Source: Nitrospirota bacterium
Lineage (GTDB): Bacteria; JACPQY01
Assembly: GCA_016190245.1 (NCBI GenBank)
Contig: JACPQY010000073.1
Coordinates: 1-41,171 of the forward strand
DNA length: 41,171 bases
Direction of reading: 5' to 3'
Shown here: one piece after another, positions 15,177-23,800 of the stretch
Layout: each line of letters begins with the position of its first letter
Position numbering within the stretch: position 1 is the first letter of the stretch
The notes under the pieces: model-generated
Databases searched by the model: none
What the model saw: only the letters and a program-made list of their open reading frames with translations
What the model was told of the DNA's origin: nothing
Translations under genes and position numbers: made by a program

Positions 15177-17731
15177 AAACCATGGCTACACTCACGAGCG
15201 ACCGCCCTCCGTGCCTGGGAGCAAGCTCCAGCCTGCCCAGAAAGCCCGGCTCACGGGCACGTTCTTTCGTTGAGAAATGCACCGCCCTTCGCGCCCGGGG
15301 CCAAAGGGACCTTTTCATCGCCCTCTCGTCGGCGGCAGCACTCGTACTGACCGGTGCCCCCCCACGAAGCGCGCGTCCCCTCCACACGCCGACCGACATG
15401 GCTTCTGCACGGGAGAGCACCCCCCCCTCAGCCGCAGCCACCGTGCGATTCGAACCCAATGTCGGTCAGGCCAACCCCGAGGCACAAGCGATCGCCCGCG
15501 GAAAGGGCTTCACGGCGCTCTTCACCCGCACCGGGATCACCTATCTGTTCCCCGGGTCACGCAAGGAAGGAAGGGCAGGCGTGGACACCTCCCGGCTCAT
15601 GCGAGGCGCTGACCCGCCGCCCCCTCCAACTGTCATTCGGCTCAAGTGGATCGGCGCGCAGGAGACCGGCTCTGTCGAATGGATTGAGCCGCTCGATGCA
15701 CGCAGCAACTACATCAAGGGAAGAGATCCATCTCGATGGCGCGTCAACGTGCCCCTCTATGGGCGGCTGAGGTACGCGGGCCTGTATCCCGGCATCGATG
15801 TCGAGTTCTACGGCCGGGATGGACATCTCGAGTACGACCTCGTCGTCTCGCCCGATGCCAATCTCGGAGGCGTGCGCCTCGAATTCGAAGGAACTCCCAC
15901 GGGAACCGACTCAGGCGGCGACCTCGTCGTGGAGGCGCCCGCCGGCCGCCTCCGACAGCTTCAGCCAACCGCCTACCAAGTGGTCGCCGGAGAAAGGCGA
16001 CCGGTCCGAGTCACCACAACCACCGACGAGCATGGCCGCGTCGGATTCCGCCTGGGCCCTCATGATTCAAGCACTCCCGTCACCCTCGACCCCGTCCTGA
16101 CGTACTCCTCGTACCTGGGAGGCACCGACAGCGAGTTCTTCGGCTCGATCGCCACGGACGCAGCGGGGCAGATCTTTGTGACAGGCGAGACATTCTCCGT
16201 CAATTTTCCGCTCGCCAATCCCTTCCAGGACCTGAAACTCGGACTCACGGACGCCTATGTGTCAATGTTCGATTCCTCCGGCAGCTCGCTGGTCTTCTCC
16301 ACATACCTGGGCGGCTCGGGAAGCGGAGGCGGCACCGGGAGCGACCGCGGCTGGGGAATCGCCGTGAGCGATGAGGGGACTGTGTACGTGGCCGGCTACA
16401 CCGATTCCGCAGATTTCCCGACCAAGAATCCCTTTCAGGCAGCAATCGGCGGTGAGTGGGACGCCTTCGTCACGGTCCTGGATGGCACAGGTGCGACCCT
16501 TGTCTACTCAACCTATCTGGGCGGCCGAGGAACGGAGGTCACCTACGCGGGGATCGCGCTCCAAACCGACGGGCGCTTCGTCGTGGTCGGAACCACGGGT
16601 TCGGACAACTTCCCGCTCGCCAATCCCTACCAGGACACCCTCAAGGGTTTCGGAGACGCCTTTATCACAATGTTCGACGCATCCGGGCAGTCGCTCACCT
16701 ACTCGACATACTTCGGCGGCAGCTCCGATGACCAGGGGGATGCATTCGCCATGGATGAGCTGGGGGCCGTCTATTTCACCGGCCTCACCGGTTCCGGGGA
16801 TCTCCCCCTCGTGAATCCCTTCCAGAATCGGTACGGCGGCCTGACCGACGCCTATGTGGCCAAGCTCACGCCCACCGGAGACAACCTGGCCTTCTCCACG
16901 TACTTGGGTGGCGGCAACATCGACGCGCCCGCCGGCATCGCCGTGGATGCCTCGGGCTCGGCCTACGTGGTCGGGCTCACATGGTCGGCCGGATTCCCAC
17001 TCCTCAATCCCTTTCAATCCCAAAAGGCGGGCTTCTACGACGCCTTTATCACCAAGTTCCAGCCGTCCGGCTCCCAGCTCGCCTACTCGACGTTCCTCGG
17101 CGGCAAGACGGTCGAAGTGGCGCTCAGCGTCGCCGTGCACTCCGATAGCCGGGCCACGGTGGTTGGGTATACCGCCTCGCCCGATTTTCCGATCGTGGCT
17201 CCACTTCAGTCACAGTTCGCAGGCGGCATCGATGCCTTCATCACACAGTTCGAGCCGGCCGGGTCTGCCCTGCGCTTCTCAACCTTTCTGGGCGGCTCTT
17301 CGGACGACATAGCGGAGGAAGTAGTCCTCGACACCGCGGGCCAGGCCTACCTGGGTGGCGAGTCTGAATCGCCGGAGTTTCCGACGGTCCGCCCCTTCCA
17401 GCGCCTGCTCGCCGGTGAATTCGACGGCGTGGTCATGCGCATCGCCCTGGGACCCGAAACCTGCCGATCCACGGCACTCGACGTGGCCGCCCTCCAGACC
17501 GAGGTCGCCGCCTTGGCCGCGCCTCCCCAGGTCAAGCAAGCCCTGACGACCGTCCTCAATCAGGTGCAGGCCGACCTCGACCAGGCCGACTATCCACAAG
17601 CACGGAGCGACCTGGTCACCTTCAAGGAATACACCGTCAAGGCCTCCAACGCGGGCGCTGTCGTTCTCGGGGAGGCGAACGGCTTGATCTGCGGTGCCGC
17701 CAACGTCCTCAATAACGTTCCCCTGCCATGA
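15155..17731 (+). CDS. SBBP-repeat propeller protein with N-terminal DUF7948-like module and helical tail (2)
   Basis: This encodes 858 aa if started at the ATG at 15155, or 849 aa from the ATG at 15182; neither has a clear ribosome site and coupling to the previous gene is likely. A hydrophobic segment (FIALSSAAALVLTG) near residue 55 is the export signal. Residues about 95-310 are the module often found ahead of SBBP repeats (RFEPNVGQANPEA, IDVEFYGRDGHLEYDLVV). Seven SBBP blades follow (about 315-765). The last about 90 residues (from ETCRSTALDV) are a predicted helical domain resembling FIMAH modules, with Cys at both ends. This tail is shared with the next gene. Its stop overlaps the next ATG (ATGA). 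Confidence 0.85.
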   Translation: MPARSLLKTMATLTSDRPPCLGASSSLPRKPGSRARSFVEKCTALRARGQRDLFIALSSAAALVLTGAPPRSARPLHTPTDMASARESTPPSAAATVRFEPNVGQANPEAQAIARGKGFTALFTRTGITYLFPGSRKEGRAGVDTSRLMRGADPPPPPTVIRLKWIGAQETGSVEWIEPLDARSNYIKGRDPSRWRVNVPLYGRLRYAGLYPGIDVEFYGRDGHLEYDLVVSPDANLGGVRLEFEGTPTGTDSGGDLVVEAPAGRLRQLQPTAYQVVAGERRPVRVTTTTDEHGRVGFRLGPHDSSTPVTLDPVLTYSSYLGGTDSEFFGSIATDAAGQIFVTGETFSVNFPLANPFQDLKLGLTDAYVSMFDSSGSSLVFSTYLGGSGSGGGTGSDRGWGIAVSDEGTVYVAGYTDSADFPTKNPFQAAIGGEWDAFVTVLDGTGATLVYSTYLGGRGTEVTYAGIALQTDGRFVVVGTTGSDNFPLANPYQDTLKGFGDAFITMFDASGQSLTYSTYFGGSSDDQGDAFAMDELGAVYFTGLTGSGDLPLVNPFQNRYGGLTDAYVAKLTPTGDNLAFSTYLGGGNIDAPAGIAVDASGSAYVVGLTWSAGFPLLNPFQSQKAGFYDAFITKFQPSGSQLAYSTFLGGKTVEVALSVAVHSDSRATVVGYTASPDFPIVAPLQSQFAGGIDAFITQFEPAGSALRFSTFLGGSSDDIAEEVVLDTAGQAYLGGESESPEFPTVRPFQRLLAGEFDGVVMRIALGPETCRSTALDVAALQTEVAALAAPPQVKQALTTVLNQVQADLDQADYPQARSDLVTFKEYTVKASNAGAVVLGEANGLICGAANVLNNVPLP

Positions 17732-19512
17732 GACTTTCGCGCGTGCAACGGGCCTGCTCCCTCCTGGCGCTTGCGATCGCGGCCTGCTCACAGCCCGCGC
17801 GGGAGCCGGCCGTCGGGGGGAGCGAGCCGCGCCGCGGCCCCTCGGGCTTCGGAACGGGCCGACGGATCGAGTCCTCGGGCGTCGGCCCGGTTATCCTCTC
17901 CTCGACGTACCTCGGCGGCTCGGAGGCCGAATCCAACTTCGCTGTCGCCTCGGACACCGCGGGAAACATCTACGTCGCCGGCTACACCGACTCGCCCAAC
18001 TTCCCCGCCTTGAATGCCTTTCAGAGTTCCCTCGCGGGAGGGACCGACGCCTTCGTTGCGAAGTTCGACCCCACCGGATCCCGGCTCGTCTTCTCAACCT
18101 ATCTGGGCGGCACGTCGGATGACAGCGCCGCCGCCCTCGCCGTCGATGCGAGCGGAGCGGTGTACGTTGCAGGAAGAACCCAGTCCGCCGACTTCCCCGT
18201 TCACCGTGCCTTCCAAGGCTCATTCGCCGGGGGAAACGACGATGGCTTCCTGGCCAAGCTCGAACCATCGGGGAATTCTCTCGCCTACTCTACCTTCCTC
18301 GGCGGTTCGTCCGACGATGGAGCCCGAGGAGCTGCAGTTTCAGCCTCGGGGCGCGCGGTTGTCGTCGGCTACACCCTCTCGTCCGATTTTCCGATCGCCA
18401 ACCCCTTCCAGGGCTCAAAGGACGGCACGTACGACGCCTTCGTCACCGAGTTCGAGGACACCGGGGCAACCCTGGTTTTGTCCACGTACTTGGGCGGACA
18501 GGGCACAGACTTCGCGAACGCCGTAGCCCTGGACACGCAAGCCTCCGTGTACGTCACAGGCCACACTCCTTCGACAGATTTCCCCCTCGTGAACCCCTTC
18601 CAGCCCCAGCTCGGCGGCGCGACTGATGCCTTCCTAACCAAGTTCCACCCGTCCGGTCAGACCCTCGAGTATTCCACCTTCCTCGGCGGCTCGAGGGAGG
18701 ACTTCGCCCGCGGTGTGGCCATGGATGGCCTGGGCCGGGCACATCTGACCGGCTTCACCGTTTCTTCAGACTTCCCGCTCCAGAATCCGTTCCAGGCCAC
18801 AAACGCGGGGTCCAATGACGCCTTCGTGACAAGCTTCGACCCATCGGGCACCTCACTGGTGTACTCCACCTTCCTGGGCGGCTCCAAGAACGATGAGGCC
18901 TATGGGATCGCCCTTGACGCAGGCGCTCAAGCCCACATCGCGGGATACACCTATTCCCCCGACTTCCCCCTGGCACACCCCTTCCAGGGGCAAAAGGGAG
19001 GCGCCACAACCTCGGATGCCTTCGTCACCCAACTTTCCGCCACGGGTTCATCCCTAACCTTCTCCAGCTACCTCGGAGGCTCCGATGACGAGTACGCCTA
19101 CGGGATCGCCCTCACAGCGGCAGGGCACGCCATTCTCGCCGGCAACACTCAGTCCTCGGATCTTCCTCTTGCCCGGCCCGTGCAAGACGCCTACGGAGGC
19201 GGATTCAGCGATGCGTTCGTAAGTCGCATCGGTGCAGAGACCTGTCAGTCAACCGTCTTGACAGTCAGCGAGTTGATCTCCGAGGTCGAGCGGATGCACG
19301 CCCCCCCCAAAGCCATCCAAGTGCTTCGAGGAACCCTATTGAGCGTTCAAGACGCACTCAACCGCGGGGACAACCCCAGGGCCCGACTCGGACTTGTGAC
19401 CTTCACCGATCAGTGCGTCGAGATCTCCAATCGGACACTCGTCCGGCTCAGCGAGGCCAACAGCGCCGCCTGCGGCGCCGCGAATGTCATGAACACCATC
19501 CAACTGCCATAG
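17728..19512 (+). CDS. SBBP-repeat seven-bladed propeller lipoprotein with helical tail (3)
   Basis: This encodes 594 aa with the ATG at 17728 overlapping the previous TGA by 4 nt. A classic lipoprotein signal is present: RACSLLALAIAAC, lipid-bearing Cys at about residue 22. Seven SBBP blades occupy about 50-500 (FSTYLGGTSDDSAAALAVD and so on). Residues about 505-594 repeat the tail of protein 2: a Cys after the last blade (ETCQSTVL), two amphipathic helices, a second Cys, and a near-identical end (EANSAACGAANVMNTIQLP against EANGLICGAANVLNNVPLP). The two genes clearly arose by duplication. Last gene of the cluster. No catalytic residues are evident; a surface-anchored binding role is inferred. 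Confidence 0.87.
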   Translation: MRLSRVQRACSLLALAIAACSQPAREPAVGGSEPRRGPSGFGTGRRIESSGVGPVILSSTYLGGSEAESNFAVASDTAGNIYVAGYTDSPNFPALNAFQSSLAGGTDAFVAKFDPTGSRLVFSTYLGGTSDDSAAALAVDASGAVYVAGRTQSADFPVHRAFQGSFAGGNDDGFLAKLEPSGNSLAYSTFLGGSSDDGARGAAVSASGRAVVVGYTLSSDFPIANPFQGSKDGTYDAFVTEFEDTGATLVLSTYLGGQGTDFANAVALDTQASVYVTGHTPSTDFPLVNPFQPQLGGATDAFLTKFHPSGQTLEYSTFLGGSREDFARGVAMDGLGRAHLTGFTVSSDFPLQNPFQATNAGSNDAFVTSFDPSGTSLVYSTFLGGSKNDEAYGIALDAGAQAHIAGYTYSPDFPLAHPFQGQKGGATTSDAFVTQLSATGSSLTFSSYLGGSDDEYAYGIALTAAGHAILAGNTQSSDLPLARPVQDAYGGGFSDAFVSRIGAETCQSTVLTVSELISEVERMHAPPKAIQVLRGTLLSVQDALNRGDNPRARLGLVTFTDQCVEISNRTLVRLSEANSAACGAANVMNTIQLP

Positions 19513-19593
19513 CAACCCGGTGGACAAGGCCCATGACAGACAAGCGACACCAGGAGATTCTGTTATTGAGGGCTGGATTGCTGATGGACTCAT

Positions 19594-19703
19594 GAGATTG
19601 CTTCGCTTGCTACTCTGCGAAGCGGCGCCTCGCTGCGTAGCACGAGCCGGTCGCAATGACACCCTCCTCCGTCATTGCGAGAAGTCCTCGACGAAGCAAT
19701 CTC
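19594..19703 (+). repeat. Palindromic intergenic repeat (GAGATTGCTTCG...GAAGCAATCTC type)
   Basis: GAGATTGCTTCG (19594-19605) and CGAAGCAATCTC (19692-19703) are terminal inverted arms. Inside them lie TCGCAATGAC (19651-19660) and GTCATTGCGAGA (19671-19682). This layout is that of the widespread GTCATTGCGAG/GAAGCAATCTC intergenic repeat found in many bacterial genomes, about 110 bp here. It is non-autonomous (no gene inside) and MITE- or REP-like. An open frame crossing it translates to the LRHCEKSSTKQS type of spurious peptide that this repeat commonly produces. Confidence 0.8.
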
Positions 19704-19731
19704 GTGCCGGGAACGGCTCCACTATCAATCG

Positions 19732-20628
19732 AGATACCCCACTCAGCACCGTTCTGAAGGACCTCGATGAAATCCACCGCATGGAGCAAGAGGTGGAGCA
19801 GCTCGTTCGGGAAGCTGCGGAGTTCGAGCGTCGCTTGCCCTCACCCTCCACCCGGCTCCTCAAGTTCACCCTCCCCCTCGACCGTGTCTTCTCACCAGAG
19901 GCCTTTCTCCCAAGCCGTTCCGAATCCATCCTCCTTGAATTGACGTATGAGACGAACGGAGCCACTCACCTCGCAACGATCTCCCACTCGCGACGAGCGA
20001 CGCGTGGGCGTTCAACAGCGAGGCGTGGTTCAGGGGCTTCGGCCTCCCCCACACCCGCGGCGGCTTCCAGGGCATCGAGATCTGGAACGGGCCGACCCAG
20101 TCCGGCCAGGATGGACACGTGGGCTGGTGGGTCCGGATGCTCCTAAGAGGCGAGTGGCTGTACGCCTACTCCGGAAGCGACACCCACGACGACGTCTTCG
20201 ACTTCGGGGGGAACCATGCCTACCTCACGCCACCCTTTACCTCCGATGCGCTGGTCTCCGCTCCGCGCTCGGGCCGCCTCTATGTCTCGAACTACCAGAG
20301 CATCAACCTGCTCGGCAGAATCGCGGGGTCCGCACGATGGGCCCAGATGGGCTCGATCATACCCGTCCCCTCCCAAGGCACGACAAATCTCGAGCTGGCC
20401 GTCTCATACGACATGGGGACCCGTTCGGGCTGTCTTACGATCTTTGAGGGCCACGTGAACGAGTCGGCGGAAACAGTGCTCTGCACCTTCCCCTCGCTGT
20501 CGGGAAGCGGCACCAAGACGTGTACCGACCTCGCCTTCACGGGTCAGCGTTCCCACTACCGAGCCCACAGCGAAACGACCGATGGATTCTCCGCCTACTC
20601 GAACCCGATCTTCGTGCTTCCCCACTGA
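19732..20628 (+). pseudogene. Frameshifted remnant of a CehA/McbA-like PHP-domain metallohydrolase
   Basis: Two frames make one decayed gene. From about 19732 one frame gives a charged helical segment (LKDLDEIHRMEQEVEQLVRE) and then LELTYETNGATHLA. Near 19966-19985 the protein-like sequence switches frame and reads on to the TGA at 20626-20628. The second part contains GFQGIEIWNG, WWVRMLLRGEWLYAYSGSDTHDD and a closing beta-rich segment. The first two blocks are typical of the C-terminal half of PHP hydrolases of the CehA/McbA type (EhWNG and SGSDTH motifs). The N-terminal metal-binding HxH part is absent. Missing ligands plus the frameshift mark it as non-functional, unless the shift is a sequencing error. 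It lies next to the palindromic repeat. Confidence 0.6.
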
Positions 20629-20869
20629 GCGATGATGAAATAGTCGACGGACCCGCGCCACAAGGAGGCGAAGGGCCACACGGGCTTGCTGCCGCCCGCG
20701 CTCCTCCCCCCCCCTGAATGCCCCCAAGATCTCGCGACAATTCCTACGCCCAGGAGCGATCGGCTGGCCCAGCTCTTGCGCCAGCTAAGCCCAACGGCTG
20801 GGCACGACCAAGAGCCTGGGCAAAGACGTGGGCGGCGCAACCGCCTCCGGTCCGTCAACAGGCGAGAAC

Positions 20870-23800
20870 CTATTTCTCCATGCAATAGTCGGGGCAGCTT
20901 TCTTTCCAGTCGCACTGGTCACACTCGCTACCGCCTTCCGTGAAGACCTGGAGAGTCCACGTCTGGGTCTCGCCGAACCAGGCCACGCCTTCTTTGACCA
21001 TTCGCACGGCCAGATCCACCGAGGTGGGAAGGTACTTCAGGGGTATGCTGAGGTTGAACCTGAAGTCGTGTGTCCCACCGGGAGGCACGTCGTGGCAGAG
21101 GTAGGCCCGGGCGTCCGTCACGCCTTGAAAAGACCCACCGCACGAGAAACCGCTCCAGGTGACGCCGTTCTTGGAGGCTGCTCCCAGCTTGAAACCCGTA
21201 CCCGCCGTCCACGTCGTGTTTCCCCAGTTCTTCACCCGGAGCGTCACGGGGCTCGACTCGCCCCGTGCGATCATGCCGGGGACCGTGCTCTGCGTCTCCA
21301 TGACCTCCGCGTCGCTACCGTTGGTGACGACGGTCACATCCCAGTATTCCGTGTCACCGAATCGTCCCACGCCGTCGCGGCTCATTTGAAGGTCTAGGTC
21401 ATAGGTGCCGGGACTGGAGGGCGCGACGACCTTGAAGTCGAAGTCATAAGAATTGCCCGGAGCCACCGTGACATTCGAGCACAACGACGCCTGACAGCTT
21501 CCCGGCCCGCTGTTGCAGCTTCCCCCGCACTCGAAGCCGGTCCACGTGAAGTCGTTGCTGGAGAGCGCCACGAGGCGGTAGGTGGAGGGAGACCACGTCG
21601 TGGTGCCGATGTTTTTCACCCAGACCTTCACGGCCGTCGTCGCGCCCGTCACCGTGCTCGTGGGCTTGCTGCACGTATACCCGGACGGGCATACGTCCGC
21701 ATTGTCCACCAACGGGGCGGTCACGGAGACGTCCCACACCTCCGTCTCCCCAAAGCGAGCCACCCCCTCGCGAATCATCTGCGTGTCCAGATCGTACGTG
21801 CCCGTGGTCGTGGGGGCCGTGACGCTGAAGTCAAAGTCGTAGACTTGGCCGGGGGCGACCGAATTGCAGAGCACCGCCCGACAATCGCCCGGGCCGTTGC
21901 AGACCCCCGCGCACTCGAAGTTGCTCCATGTGAAATCACTACCCGTCAGGGAACTCAGGCGGTATGACGTGCCTGCGGTCCAGGTCGTATTCCCCGTGTT
22001 TTTCACATACAGTTTCACCGCGGCGCTCGTCCCGGCGGTCATGGAGCCGGGGCGGGAACAGGTCGAGCCACTGGGACACACTTCGGCGTTCCCCGTCGGG
22101 CAGGAGGCCATGCACCCGGCCTCACACTCGGATGTCCCCGTCGCATGGCACTGGCTGGAACAGGAATAGTACGAACAGCCGGCCAGATGACATTTGTCAA
22201 TGTCGCTCCCGAACACCGTGCACGGCGGGACCGGACCAAGGAGAGCGATGTCGTCCCATGCGACCCACCCTCCGGCGGTGCCGGCCTCGTTGGAGGCAAT
22301 CAGGGCCACATGAACCACGTTGGACTGGTTCGACGGGAGACTGAACCAGCACTCCAGATACCTCCACGAAGTGGACGACGACTCCTCCGTGGAACAGTGG
22401 AGGGCATACACGTAGCCATTGTCCGCCTGGATCCAGGCGCGTTGAGCGGATGATGAGGCGCGGACGAATCCCCGGAGGCGGTAGAGTCCGGGCTGGACGT
22501 CGGTGATGTCCTGCCAGATGGCGGTTCGGCCCCCCGCACCGTTGGGCCTGGCCACGGCCACAGGATAGCCGGCAGGAGGAGACACACACCCGCTTCCACA
22601 GGGCTCGACTTGAAGGCTCACCAGCCCTCCGTTTTCGCCCCACTGCCACGCCCCCATGTTCTCGATGAAGCTCCCATTCACGACGTAGAGCCAAGTGTTC
22701 ACACAGTAGGCATTGCAGCCTGCGGAGCAGTAGTCCGTGCCGGCGGGATGGCACTGTTCCGAGCAGGAGAGATACGTGCAGCCCGCCGCATTGCAGCCGG
22801 CAAGATCCCCGTGGTGCAGTGCGCAATCGGCCCTCTCCAGCGGGATCGACCATTCGTCACCATCGCCGAACCACTCCACCGCTTCCTGCACCATGTTGAC
22901 TCCGAAGGTGACCGGTCCCGCGGTGCCCATGGGCACGGAGATCGAGAAGTTGAAATCGTAGGTGCCACCCGGCGGCACGGTCACACCAGGACAAATGTAC
23001 GCCCGGCTGTTGTTCGCGTTTCCCGTCGTTTCCTTTGAGTAGCCCCCGCACTCCCAAGCCGACCATGTAACCTGATTGCGGCTCGTGGCTCCGAGCCTGT
23101 GCCGCGTCGTTTCCGACCAGGCGGCGGTTCCCACGTTGCGCACGCGGATCGTGACGGACACCGGGGTGCCGGGGATGATCCTGGGAGATACGGTGCTGAT
23201 GTCCGCGAGGATCTCGGCGTCGTTGGCCTTCGTGCCACCAACCCATTCGGCGATACGTGCCTGTCTGACCTTGTCGTACTGTCCCCGCTCGGTTCCGGCA
23301 TTGTCGAGCCATGCAAACTGCTTCCAATCAGGCGTGTAGTTCAGGACGAAGGGCGTCACGGCCACTACTCGCGGGTCGCGGAGCCAGCCCATGTTGTTCG
23401 GGTCGGTAGAGGTCCAGGCCGACACCAGCATGTCGCCGATGCTCCCCCAGGAGTAATCATCTGCGTTTCCCTCCACCTGATCCGGCCCGGTGCTGGGCCA
23501 GCCCGTCTCCGTGATGTAGACGGGCAGGATTGGGTTTCCAGTAATCGGAAGCTCCACCTCATAGTAGTGAAGCCCGACCGCCGCCAGATCGAATGGGACG
23601 AAAAAGCGTTCCGCGACCCTCTCCGTCGGGTAGGCATGCGAGGCAAACCCATCGAAGCGGCCCGAGGTGAATAGATCAGGCACGCTCGACACCATGGCTT
23701 GAAGGAAGCTGTAGCCGTAGGCGAAGCCGGTCGCTCCCGAGATGCTGCAGGTGCCCGGACCGCCTGGGGAGAGGGGCGCGTTCAAGACGACCAGCGGACC

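Noticed and set aside
13800-19250. Regularly spaced direct repeats suggesting CRISPR or tandem DNA repeats
   Set aside because: They are the coding repeats of SBBP blades (about 190 nt, in frame), not short identical repeats with spacers. No CRISPR array is visible anywhere in the window.
19520-19735. Start of an open frame running through the palindromic repeat
   Set aside because: The peptide (LRHCEKSSTKQS type) is the usual translation of this intergenic repeat, not a gene.
20629-20869. Hairpin GCCCA...TGGGC near 20790 as terminator of the M23 gene
   Set aside because: Short stem and no U-tract on the minus strand; not strong enough to annotate.
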